Of a stretch of 9,050 nucleotides of DNA, positions 1-6,684 are shown piece by piece. How positions within the stretch are numbered: the stretch's first letter is position 1; every line of letters starts with the position of its first letter. The stretch covers positions 1 through 9,050 of the forward strand of contig CALJZV010000589.1 in the NCBI GenBank assembly GCA_937983475.1, in the 5' to 3' direction. Origin of the DNA: an uncultured Verrucomicrobiales bacterium (GTDB lineage: Bacteria > Verrucomicrobiota > Verrucomicrobiia > Limisphaerales > JACDHS01). A program made the position numbers and the translations under genes. The notes beneath the pieces were generated by a model. That model ran no database searches. It was not told the DNA's origin and saw only the letters and a list, made by a program, of their open reading frames with translations.

Positions 1-1
1 G

Positions 2-1324
2 GTGGGCAACTATTTCGTTTCCAACTACCCGCCGTTTTCGTTCTGGAAGCCGGAGCTTGTGCCGCAAATTCTCGATGCCATCGGGAAACCGCCACTGGCC
101 AATTACGTTTCACGCTTCACGGATCACGTTTCGCCCGCAACACCGCCGCTGGGCATCTACCTGCACATTCCCTTCTGCCGCAAGCGCTGCCACTTCTGCT
201 ACTTCAAGGTGTACACCGACAAGGATTCGGCGGCGATTCGCGGCTACATTGACGCGGCGCTCCAGGAGCTTTCCATCTACGCCAAAAAGCCGGTCATCGG
301 CGGGCGAAACGCCAACTTCGTCTATTTCGGCGGAGGGACTCCCTCTTATTTATCCGTGGATCAATTAAAATATCTCACTGACGGGATGAAGGCGTTGATT
401 CCATGGGACGGCGTCGAGGAAGTCACTTTTGAATGCGAGCCAGGCACCCTCACCGATCACAAATTAAAAGCCATCCGCGACATGGGCGTGACGCGGTTGT
501 CGCTCGGCATCGAAAATTTTTCCGATCACATCCTTGAAATCAACGGGCGCGCCCATCGCTCCAAGGAAGTTTACCGCGCCTACGGCTACGCGCGCGAACT
601 GGGCTTTCCGCAGGTCAACATTGATCTCATCGCCGGCATGGTCGAGGAAACCGAGGACAACTGGCGCGACTGCGTGGCCAAGACCATTGAGCTGTCGCCC
701 GACAGCGTGACGATCTACCAGATGGAAGTGCCCTACAACACGGCGATTTATCAGCAAATGAAAGCCGAGGGAAAGCTGGTCGCGCCCGTGGCCGACTGGG
801 ACACCAAACGCGCCTGGGTGGCCTACGCCTTCGGCGAATTGGAAAAAACCGGCTACACCGTGGCCAGCGCCTACACAGCCGTGAAAAACAAGCAGACGGC
901 CAAATTCGTTTACCGTGACAAGCTGTGGGCCGGCGCGGATTTGCTGTCGCTGGGTGTGGCGAGCTTCGGCCATTTCAGCGGCACGCATTACCAGAATCAC
1001 CACGACTTCGAGCATTATGTGGCCAAGGTCAGCGCGGGCGAACTGCCGATTTATCGCGCGCTGACGCCGACGGACGAGGAGAAGCTGATCCGCGAGTTCG
1101 TTTTGCAGCTCAAGCTCGGGCGGCTGCAATTCGATTACTTTGCGAAAAAATTCGGGGTGGACCCGCGCCGGCGTTTCGCCGCGCCGCTCCAGACGCTACA
1201 GGACTGGGGTTTTGCGAAAGTGGACGCCGATGGGGTACATTTAAACCGGGATGGATTGCTGCAAGTGGACCGCTTGCTGCATGAGTTTTTCCTCCCGCAA
1301 CACAGGAACGCACGTTATGCATGA
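2..1324 (+). CDS. HemN/HemW-like radical SAM protein (possibly 5'-partial)
   Basis: This is a coproporphyrinogen-III-oxidase-like radical SAM enzyme. The cluster-binding motif CX3CX2C is at C59, C63 and C66 within 'HIPFCRKRCHFCYF', followed by the GGGTPS motif near residue 112 that is typical of the HemN/HemW fold. The C-terminal third resembles a HemN C-terminal region. Members of this superfamily include haem enzymes, the haem chaperone HemW and class C radical SAM methylases, so the substrate cannot be read from sequence. The motif lies about 40 residues further from the N terminus than in typical HemW. The extension includes a stretch translated from a repeat (residues 34-44). The frame opens with GTG at base 2, at the window edge, so the true start may be upstream. 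The stop overlaps the next gene by 8 bp, which suggests translational coupling. Family call is firm; function is open. Confidence 0.88.
   Translation: MGNYFVSNYPPFSFWKPELVPQILDAIGKPPLANYVSRFTDHVSPATPPLGIYLHIPFCRKRCHFCYFKVYTDKDSAAIRGYIDAALQELSIYAKKPVIGGRNANFVYFGGGTPSYLSVDQLKYLTDGMKALIPWDGVEEVTFECEPGTLTDHKLKAIRDMGVTRLSLGIENFSDHILEINGRAHRSKEVYRAYGYARELGFPQVNIDLIAGMVEETEDNWRDCVAKTIELSPDSVTIYQMEVPYNTAIYQQMKAEGKLVAPVADWDTKRAWVAYAFGELEKTGYTVASAYTAVKNKQTAKFVYRDKLWAGADLLSLGVASFGHFSGTHYQNHHDFEHYVAKVSAGELPIYRALTPTDEEKLIREFVLQLKLGRLQFDYFAKKFGVDPRRRFAAPLQTLQDWGFAKVDADGVHLNRDGLLQVDRLLHEFFLPQHRNARYA
102..131 (+). repeat. CGTGARA-type heptamer repeats inside coding sequence
   Basis: Three consecutive 7-nt units, tttcacg (108-114), cttcacg (115-121) and gatcacg (122-128), are preceded by attacg and followed by ttt. 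On the reverse strand they read as variants of the cgtgaga/cgtgaaa heptamer that also occurs between genes at 1901-1940 and 3284-3297. Here they are translated as residues 34-44 of the radical SAM protein, in the linker between its N-terminal segment and the first conserved strand. Confidence 0.55.
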
Positions 1325-1895
1325 CTTACATACCAAACCCGCGCACGAACCGTTCTCACCAATGGCGGTCTTCTCCCACATTTATCCGCTGGATGAATTT
1401 TACGCGCAAAGCGGCAAGCCGCTTCCTGCCATCGGCCGCGTGAAGTCCGACGAAATGCCAGAACCCTACCGCTCGCTCCTGGTGCATGAGAGCGACATGA
1501 CGCCAACGCTGGAAAAGCATCACGGCGGCGAAATTCACATTCGAGTGCTGTCGCGGCACAACTTTGAAAATGAGTATTTCCGCAAGGTGGTCCTGTTGCT
1601 CAACGGGAGCGAGAAGCCAGTCGAGTACGGCGCCATCAAAATTGTGCTCGATCTGTTTCCGCACGACGCGCAACAGGAGATTTTGAAGGAGCATCGCCCG
1701 CTGGGCACCATTCTGCGCGATTACAAGATTCCTCACGGCAGCCGGCCCAGTTCGTATCTCACGGTCGCCGCCGACGAGGAAATCGGCGCCGCACTGAAGC
1801 TTACCGGCACACCAACGCTGTATGGACGGCGCAACACGCTGGTCGATCCCTGGGACCGGCCCTTGGCTGAAATTGTCGAAATATTGCCGCCGTGA
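1317..1895 (+). CDS. UbiC-like protein (chorismate lyase fold)
   Basis: This 192-residue protein resembles chorismate pyruvate-lyase (UbiC) along most of its length. 'LLVHESDMTPTLE' (54-66) corresponds to the family's LLLEDSMT segment. An arginine follows at R89 before a hydrophobic strand, then 'GSEKPVEYG' (97-105). 'PLGTIL' (128-133) matches PLGRYL, 'LYGRR' (168-172) matches LWGRR, and E188 near the C terminus matches the conserved glutamate before the final proline. UbiC converts chorismate to 4-hydroxybenzoate and pyruvate in the cytoplasm. Whether this protein does so, or only shares the fold, is inference. The ATG at 1317 overlaps the upstream TGA by 8 bp; a second ATG at 1362 is less likely. 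In this setting it could supply an aromatic starter to the neighbouring enzymes. Confidence 0.75.
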   Translation: MHDLHTKPAHEPFSPMAVFSHIYPLDEFYAQSGKPLPAIGRVKSDEMPEPYRSLLVHESDMTPTLEKHHGGEIHIRVLSRHNFENEYFRKVVLLLNGSEKPVEYGAIKIVLDLFPHDAQQEILKEHRPLGTILRDYKIPHGSRPSSYLTVAADEEIGAALKLTGTPTLYGRRNTLVDPWDRPLAEIVEILPP

Positions 1896-1900
1896 CAAAA

Positions 1901-1940
1901 CGTAAAGCGTGAGACGTGAGACAGTTTTCACGTTTCACGC
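1901..1940 (+). repeat. Palindromic heptamer repeat forming a 15-bp hairpin
   Basis: Direct heptamers cgtaaag, cgtgaga and cgtgaga (1901-1921) are followed by their inverted counterparts. Bases 1907-1921 pair with 1926-1940 as 15 continuous base pairs including two G-T wobbles, with a 4-base loop (cagt). It lies in the 59-nt gap between the UbiC-like gene and the halogenase-like gene. There is no T-run after the stem, so it is not a standard intrinsic terminator. It may act in mRNA processing or be a mobile palindromic repeat. The GTG at 1916 inside it opens a longer frame for the next gene, but that start is rejected. Confidence 0.75.
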
Positions 1941-1954
1941 ATTCCTTATCGCCA

Positions 1955-3277
1955 ATGCAAGACGACAATTACTTTGACGCCATCATCATAGGCGGCGGCC
2001 CGGCGGGGTCGAGCGCGGCGGCGGTGCTGGCCGAAAAAGGCCACCGGGTGCTGGTGCTTGAGCGCGAAAAGTTTCCCCGCTACCACATCGGCGAATCGCT
2101 GCTGCCGTTCACGTATCAACCTCTCGAAAGGCTGGGTCTCGTTGAGAGAATGAAGCAGTCGCAGTTCGTCAAAAAGTACAGCGTGCAGTTCGTTTCCCCG
2201 TCCGGAAAGGCCTCCCAGCCGTTTTATTTTTTCACAAGATACGACCGCGACACCATTGCCCAGACCTGGCAGGTCGTGCGCTCGGAGTTCGACGAAATGC
2301 TTTTGAATAATGCCCGTGAACGCGGCGCAATCGTTCGCGAAGAAATGGAAGTCGTCGAACTCATTCGTAGGAGACGAGGTAACGAGTCTCATTCTTTAGA
2401 AAATGAGCAGAGCCTCCCTGCGTCGGCTCCTACAGACAAAGTTGTTGGCATTCGCGCAAAAAATAAGAACGGCATCGTGGAGGAATTTTTTGCGCCGATG
2501 ACCATTGATTGCACCGGCAAGGAGTCATTTGCCGCGGTGCGGAACGGCTGGCGGGTGCGCGATCCGTTTTTGAACAAAGTCGCGGTCTGGACCTACTACG
2601 AGGGCGCCAAACGCGATGCGGGCGTGGACGAGGGCGCCACGACCGTCGCGTTCGTGCCGGAGAAGGGATGGTTCTGGTACATTCCGCAGCACAACGACCG
2701 GGTGAGCGTCGGTGTGGTGGCCGAGGGGAAATATCTCACGCGCGGCGGCGTGAAGGACCTGGGCCAAATCTTCGCGCGCGAGGTGGAACAGAATCTCTGG
2801 ATCAAGGAGTATTTGTCGTGCGGCCGCCAGGTCGGGCCTTACTACGTGACCCATGAGTTTTCATTTCATTCGCGGTATTGCGCGAGCGAAGGGCTGCTGC
2901 TGGCGGGCGATGCCCTGGTGTTCCTGGATCCGGTGTTTTCATCTGGCCTGATGCTTGCTCTTAAGAGCGGCGTTCTCGCCGGTGAGCAGGTGTCGCAAGC
3001 AATCCGGGAGAACGATTTTTCGCCGTCGCGCTTTGCCGAATACGGCCGGAGCATGCGCGAGGGCGTTGAGAACATGCGCAAACTGGTTTACGCCTTTTAC
3101 GACCCGAACTTCTCGTTCAAGAAGGTCATCGATAAGTATCCGGCCCTCGCGGGGGACATTACTCACTGTCTCTCCGGCGACGTGAACAAGGATTTTTCGC
3201 GGCTGTGGAGCGCCGTGGGGGAGTTTTGCGAAATTCCTGGGAATCTTCCATACGGCGTGCCGTTAGGTGAAAAATAA
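1955..3277 (+). CDS. Flavin-dependent halogenase-like FAD oxidoreductase
   Basis: This 440-residue FAD enzyme belongs to the tryptophan/phenolic halogenase and geranylgeranyl-reductase-like group. The Rossmann motif GGGPAG is at 13-18, and 'FPRYHIGESLLP' (40-51) is typical of the group. Both motifs used to recognise flavin-dependent halogenases are visible: WxWxIP as WFWYIP (239-244) and FxxPxxSxG as FLDPVFSSG (323-331). K73/K74 in 'FVKKYSVQF' could be the catalytic lysine, but the alignment is by eye. A GDA flavin motif is at 318-320. The ATG at 1955 is chosen because the longer frame (GTG at 1916) starts inside a hairpin repeat and adds repeat-encoded residues ahead of the normal N terminus. 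Residues 138-160 are encoded by an inserted palindrome. Halogenation of a phenolic or carrier-bound aryl substrate is plausible; a reductase or oxygenase role remains possible. Confidence 0.85.
   Translation: MQDDNYFDAIIIGGGPAGSSAAAVLAEKGHRVLVLEREKFPRYHIGESLLPFTYQPLERLGLVERMKQSQFVKKYSVQFVSPSGKASQPFYFFTRYDRDTIAQTWQVVRSEFDEMLLNNARERGAIVREEMEVVELIRRRRGNESHSLENEQSLPASAPTDKVVGIRAKNKNGIVEEFFAPMTIDCTGKESFAAVRNGWRVRDPFLNKVAVWTYYEGAKRDAGVDEGATTVAFVPEKGWFWYIPQHNDRVSVGVVAEGKYLTRGGVKDLGQIFAREVEQNLWIKEYLSCGRQVGPYYVTHEFSFHSRYCASEGLLLAGDALVFLDPVFSSGLMLALKSGVLAGEQVSQAIRENDFSPSRFAEYGRSMREGVENMRKLVYAFYDPNFSFKKVIDKYPALAGDITHCLSGDVNKDFSRLWSAVGEFCEIPGNLPYGVPLGEK
2367..2433 (+). repeat. 67-nt palindromic element inserted in frame in a coding gene
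   Basis: The outer arms gtaggag (2367-2373) and ctcctac (2427-2433) are perfectly complementary. Pairing continues inward with a few mismatches (cga/tcg, gag/ctc) to an inner stem, ctcatt (2388-2393) with aatgag (2402-2407), closed by a short A/T-rich loop. The element encodes an Arg/Ser/Glu-rich stretch (residues 138-160 of the FAD enzyme), starting with RRRRGNES. It separates two parts that look contiguous in related enzymes: 'EVVELI' and the usual 'DKVVGIRAK' strand. It is probably a REP/MITE-like element tolerated in a surface loop. Confidence 0.7.
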
Positions 3278-3283
3278 GTAATA

Positions 3284-3297
3284 CGTGAGACGTGAAA
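3284..3297 (+). repeat. Partial heptamer repeat supplying a start codon
   Basis: Two direct heptamers, cgtgaga (3284-3290) and cgtgaaa (3291-3297), match the units at 1908-1921. They lie just after the halogenase-like gene's TAA. The repeat provides both a TGA (3286-3288) and the GTG start (3292-3294) of the next gene. No inverted partner arm is present here, so this copy is a half-element. Confidence 0.6.
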
Positions 3298-3831
3298 GCC
3301 GGACTAAAGCTTATTCCGCTTGGCAATCCTTCTCTGATTATAATCAGGAATGGATATGGTTTTTACAAATTACTGGGACTTCCTTTTATTCTTCTAGGCG
3401 CAGCCACATTAGGCGCATTTGTTTTTAATCTGTTTGTCGGCAAACCATTCATTCTGACTAAGGCATTGATTGCAGGATCACTGGGCACCATTTTTTTATT
3501 TTTGGGATATTGGCTTTCACTCACCGACTCTGAATTTACTCTGGATATTGAAAGGAAACGGCTGATTGCTACAAAAATTGGTTTGTTTGGAAAGCAACAC
3601 CATCAAAACCGTCTGGATGAATTTCAGGCTATTGAAATTACCAAATACTGGAATTCGTCAAAGCACGGCCCGGACTATCTGTTTTCAATTTCATTGGTTT
3701 CAGTCAGACCCAATGAGTCACAGTTATTAGGATATGGCATAGGGGAACAAGGGGCCCAAAATTGTGCCACAACACTGGCGGCATTCTTGAAACTTCCTGT
3801 AATGAACAGAACAAAACAACGGATGGGATGA
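3292..3831 (+). CDS. Small membrane protein with a C-terminal soluble domain, function unknown
   Basis: This 179-residue protein is not assigned to a named family. Two hydrophobic segments, about residues 25-49 and 57-77, form a hairpin in the membrane. They are followed by a soluble beta-rich region (80-170) with alternating strands such as 'SEFTLDIERKRLIATK' and 'YLFSISLVSV'. This layout resembles membrane-anchored bacterial PH-like domains, but that is only an impression. The GTG start at 3292 is the only early one, because an in-frame TGA lies at 3286 and no in-frame ATG, GTG or TTG occurs before a TTG near 3466. The start codon sits in a repeat. The gene is clearly more AT-rich than its neighbours, which hints at separate origin or weak selection. 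Its stop overlaps the glycosyltransferase ATG (ATGA, 4 bp), so the two are probably co-translated. Confidence 0.72.
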   Translation: MKAGLKLIPLGNPSLIIIRNGYGFYKLLGLPFILLGAATLGAFVFNLFVGKPFILTKALIAGSLGTIFLFLGYWLSLTDSEFTLDIERKRLIATKIGLFGKQHHQNRLDEFQAIEITKYWNSSKHGPDYLFSISLVSVRPNESQLLGYGIGEQGAQNCATTLAAFLKLPVMNRTKQRMG

Positions 3832-5141
3832 GAATAATTCAAATCACACCGGGAGCGGGCAAAATGTTTTGCGGGGGGTGCTTTCGCGACAACGCACTGG
3901 TGGCCGCACTGCGCCAGCAGGGCCATCAGGTGACGATGGTGCCGTTATATTTGCCATTGACTCTGGAGGATGAGGACCAGAGCCGCGGCACCCCGATTTT
4001 CTTTGGCGGCATCAGCGTTTATTTGGAGCAGAAGTCTTCATTTTTCCGCAAGGCGCCGCGCTGGATGCACCGGCTGTTGTCGTCACCCTTGTTGTTGAAA
4101 CTGGCCTCCAGTTCGGCGGCCAAGACGCGCCCGGAGGACGTGGGAGAATTGACGCTCTCGATGCTGCGCGGCGAAGAGGGGCACCAGGCGCGGGAACTGG
4201 ATGAACTCATCGGGTGGCTTGCGGAAAGCGAAAAGCCCGAGGTCATCGTCCTGTCCAACGCGTTGCTGGCGGGAATGGCTCGCCGCCTGGGCCAACAATT
4301 CCAAGTGCCCATCATCTGCTCGTTGCAGGGCGAGGCGTCGTTTTTGGACAACCTGCCCGAAAGCGTGCGGTCGCAGGCCTGGGAAACGCTATCCGAGCGC
4401 TGCCAGGACGTGGACCTCTTCATCGCGCCGAGCTTTTATTTTTCCGGCCAGATGGGCCGGCGCCTTCACCTGCCTGATGAGAAATTAAAGGTAATCGCCA
4501 ACGGCATCAACCTGGAGGGCTATCCCACAGGGGAAACGGCACGGCCAATGAAGCCGCCTGTGTTGGGTTATCTGGCCCGGATGTGCGCCGACAAGGGCTT
4601 GAACCTGCTGGTGGACGCGTTTATTTCACTAAGACAACGGGGAAAAATACCGGGTCTCCGGCTGAAGGTTGCGGGCAGTTGCGGTCCGACCGACGAACCG
4701 TTTGTCCAGGAACAAAAAACCAAACTCAAAAAGGCAAAACTGCTGGGCGACGCGGAGTTTCGTCCCAATCTTTTGCGCGAGCAGAAGATCGAATTTCTCC
4801 GGTCACTGACCGTGTTTTCGGTGCCGGCGCTTTATGGCGAAGCGTTCGGCCTGTATGTGCTTGAGGCGCTGGCCGCCGGAGTGCCCGTGGTGCAGCCCAA
4901 CCACGGGGCGTTTCCCGAATTGATCCGCAGCGCCGTGGGCGGGGTGCTGTGCGAGCCGGATATCAACGGCCTGGTCACAGCCCTCGAGAATCTTTTGCTC
5001 GAAGCCAACCGAATCCAGTGGCTCGGGGAAGCGGGCCGGAAAATGGTGCATGAGAAATTCAGCGCGCGCCGCATGGCCGGAGATTTGTCACAGATGTACC
5101 GGTGGGCCATTCAGAGCAGGGAAAAAGTAGGCACAAAATGA
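3828..5141 (+). CDS. GT4-type glycosyltransferase
   Basis: This 437-residue GT-B fold glycosyltransferase would move a sugar from a nucleotide-sugar donor onto an acceptor, probably at the inner face of the cytoplasmic membrane. The N-terminal domain begins 'MRIIQITPGAGKMFCGGCFRDNALVAAL', with a glycine-rich acceptor loop (residues 9-18). The C-terminal donor domain begins near residue 245 ('PVLGYLARMCADKGLNLLVDA'). It has the EX7E motif of retaining GT4 enzymes at E338 and E346 (EAFGLYVLE), followed by 'AAGVPVVQPNHGAFPEL'. The length is normal for the family. The ATG at 3828 overlaps the previous stop by 4 bp; an upstream start at 3762 would lie inside the previous gene and is rejected. The acceptor is unknown. 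In this operon it could glycosylate the aromatic or lipid product. Confidence 0.88.
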   Translation: MRIIQITPGAGKMFCGGCFRDNALVAALRQQGHQVTMVPLYLPLTLEDEDQSRGTPIFFGGISVYLEQKSSFFRKAPRWMHRLLSSPLLLKLASSSAAKTRPEDVGELTLSMLRGEEGHQARELDELIGWLAESEKPEVIVLSNALLAGMARRLGQQFQVPIICSLQGEASFLDNLPESVRSQAWETLSERCQDVDLFIAPSFYFSGQMGRRLHLPDEKLKVIANGINLEGYPTGETARPMKPPVLGYLARMCADKGLNLLVDAFISLRQRGKIPGLRLKVAGSCGPTDEPFVQEQKTKLKKAKLLGDAEFRPNLLREQKIEFLRSLTVFSVPALYGEAFGLYVLEALAAGVPVVQPNHGAFPELIRSAVGGVLCEPDINGLVTALENLLLEANRIQWLGEAGRKMVHEKFSARRMAGDLSQMYRWAIQSREKVGTK

Positions 5142-5204
5142 TCGGATTTGCCGCGCCTCCAAATCCCTCTTGGTGTCCTTGCCGCTTGATGATTAACTCC
5201 GCCC

Positions 5205-5648
5205 ATGGCCAGTGAATTCAAAATCATCCGCCGCGTGGAGTTCTCGGAAACCGACATGGCCGGGATTGTCCATTACTCGAATTTTTTCAAATACATGGAG
5301 ACGGCGGAGCACGCCTTTTTCCGGTCGCTGGGCTTTTCCATTGTCTCGCGCAACATCGAGTCACCGGTTGGCTGGCCCCGGGTTCACGCGGAGTGTGACT
5401 TCAAGAAGCCGCTTTATTTCGAGGACGACGTGGAGGTGCAGTTGCTGGTTTCGGAGAAGCGGACCAAATCCCTCAGCTATATTTTCCGGTTTCGCCGCCT
5501 GAATGCCCATCCGCCGGAGGAAGTCGCCTGCGGCAAACTGACGGTGGTTTGCGTGCGCCGGGATGACGAGGGCCGAATGCGCGCTTGCGACATTCCCCGG
5601 GAAATTGCCGAAAAAATAGAAGTGGCCTCCGAGGCAGCGCTGAAATAA
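5205..5648 (+). CDS. Acyl-CoA thioesterase, 4HBT/YbgC hot-dog family
   Basis: This 147-residue single hot-dog domain protein hydrolyses acyl- or aryl-thioesters. The family signature is at the N terminus: 'SETDMAGIVHYSNFFKYMETAEHAFF' (14-39), with the catalytic aspartate as D17 and H23 near the active site. The central strands 'HAECDFKKPLYFEDDVEVQLLV' follow. Length and motif placement are standard. The ATG at 5205 has no clear Shine-Dalgarno, and the 63-nt upstream gap holds nothing recognisable. It closes the + strand gene run and is convergent with the lipoprotein gene, only 4 nt away. Substrates in this family include 4-hydroxybenzoyl-CoA, acyl-ACP and Tol-Pal-associated acyl-CoA, so with the UbiC-like gene upstream an aryl thioester is a reasonable but unproven guess. 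Confidence 0.88.
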   Translation: MASEFKIIRRVEFSETDMAGIVHYSNFFKYMETAEHAFFRSLGFSIVSRNIESPVGWPRVHAECDFKKPLYFEDDVEVQLLVSEKRTKSLSYIFRFRRLNAHPPEEVACGKLTVVCVRRDDEGRMRACDIPREIAEKIEVASEAALK

Positions 5649-5652
5649 CCGG

Positions 5653-6099
5653 TCAATAGGGTACTGGCAGCGTCCGCCAGCTTTTCACTTTGCCATCCAC
5701 AAAGACAATTTCCGCGCTGATGTAATGCCGCGGGTAATAATCATGGTCGATGAAACGCTCAATCAGGATGCGGTCGCCGTGCCGGACTTCACGAAAATTC
5801 CAGAACCGATACTCCTCCAGCTTGGAACCGTGATACAGCCAGGTGGTGGACGCCCCCTTCTCAGTTTCACTCTGGAGAATTTCCGCAGGCGGCCCCCAGG
5901 CAATGTAAACGGCGTCCGCGGGCATGCCCACCTTGACCTGACCCTGGTCGACCAAGGAGCGAAATTCCGGCGGCAAGTCCTGGTAGGAGGAAAGCTTTTC
6001 TTGTTTACGGGATTCAACGGTGCTGGTGGCGCAACCGGCCAGCAGCAAAAGCGTCAATATTGGGATAAGGCATTGCACGTTACTCAGACAACGAAGCAC
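5653..6099 (-). CDS. Predicted lipoprotein with SmpA/BamE-like region
   Basis: This 148-residue protein has a type II signal peptide: a hydrophobic run (11-20) ending in the lipobox LAGC, with C23 as the lipidation site. Maturation would leave the protein on a membrane facing the periplasm. The segment 'GQVKVGMPADAVYIAWGPP' (53-71) recalls the 'G.s...V...G.P' pattern of SmpA/OmlA/BamE-type small lipoprotein domains, and the remainder is beta-rich. No ATG is available at the 5' end; GTG at 6099 is chosen, with GTG at 6078 as alternative. The gene runs opposite to its neighbours: convergent with the thioesterase and divergent from the EamA-like gene. Lipoprotein status is secure; the domain assignment is tentative. 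Confidence 0.8.
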   Translation of the reverse strand: MLRCLSNVQCLIPILTLLLLAGCATSTVESRKQEKLSSYQDLPPEFRSLVDQGQVKVGMPADAVYIAWGPPAEILQSETEKGASTTWLYHGSKLEEYRFWNFREVRHGDRILIERFIDHDYYPRHYISAEIVFVDGKVKSWRTLPVPY

Positions 6100-6161
6100 G
6101 GGGAAAATTCGCCGACAAAGCCGTTGCTGTAAAGACTTTCGAGGACTAGACTGGCCGCCTT

Positions 6162-6683
6162 ATGAACTGGCTGGCTTTTGCGTTGATGACGGTCGCTTCC
6201 TGGGGGGTTTACGGCGTGTTCCTGCACACCGGACAAATCGCCATGAAGGACGCCGCCAACGGCCGGTACAAGGCATTTCTTTTCGTTGGCATCGCGTATT
6301 TTCTCACCGCTGTCCTGGCGCCGCTGGCGATTCTTTTGTTGCGAGGCGCCGACTGGGCCTATCCCGCCAGGGGCATGTGGTGGTCGTTGTTGGCGGGCAT
6401 CGTCGGCGCCATCGGCGCGTTTTGCGTGCTTCTGGCCTTCGGCGCGAAAGGGACTCCAGCCGTGGTGATGTCCATTATTTTCGCCGGAGCCCCGATTGTG
6501 AACGCCATCGTTTCGATTGCGCTTCACCCGCCGCAGGGCGGCTTGGCGGCCATCAAGCCACAATTCTTCCTTGGCATTCTGCTGGCCGCGCTCGGGGGCT
6601 GCCTGGTGACGCTTTACAAGCCCAATCCCGCGCCGAAGCCCGCCGCTGCGCAACCGGGCGCGGTGTCCCAGGCCAACCGCTGA
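6162..6683 (+). CDS. EamA/DMT-like membrane protein (half-size)
   Basis: This 173-residue polytopic protein has five predicted transmembrane segments, at about 2-20, 37-61, 71-95, 98-123 and 134-152. A proline/alanine-rich cytoplasmic-type tail follows. Opening with 'NWLAFALMTVASWGVYGVF' and containing 'GTPAVVMSIIFAGAPIVNAIVS', it matches the pattern of a single EamA repeat of the drug/metabolite transporter superfamily, which often works as a dimer of half-size proteins. The substrate cannot be read. The start at ATG 6162 has no strong Shine-Dalgarno. The stop is 1 nt from the ATG of the PaaK-like ligase, so the two are almost certainly one transcript, and the transporter might handle that enzyme's substrate or product. 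A weak sigma-70-like pair (TTGCTG at 6124, TAGACT at 6147, spacer 17) lies just upstream. Confidence 0.75.
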   Translation: MNWLAFALMTVASWGVYGVFLHTGQIAMKDAANGRYKAFLFVGIAYFLTAVLAPLAILLLRGADWAYPARGMWWSLLAGIVGAIGAFCVLLAFGAKGTPAVVMSIIFAGAPIVNAIVSIALHPPQGGLAAIKPQFFLGILLAALGGCLVTLYKPNPAPKPAAAQPGAVSQANR

Positions 6684-6684
6684 G

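Noticed and set aside
464..1129. 221-codon open frame on the - strand
   Set aside because: It lies antisense within the radical SAM gene, and its composition is typical of a GC-rich shadow frame.
1916..1954. Longer start (GTG 1916) for the halogenase-like gene
   Set aside because: The added residues come from the hairpin repeat, and the Rossmann motif has the normal distance from ATG 1955.
3762..3827. Upstream start for the glycosyltransferase
   Set aside because: It overlaps the preceding gene by more than 60 bp, while ATG 3828 gives the usual ATGA overlap and the normal N terminus of the family.
5138..5218. Small 26-codon frame beginning ATGATCGGA between glycosyltransferase and thioesterase
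   Set aside because: It has no ribosome site, overlaps the thioesterase start, and has unremarkable composition.
5725..6132. + strand open frame opposite the lipoprotein gene
   Set aside because: The - strand frame has a signal peptide with a lipobox, while the + frame has no features.
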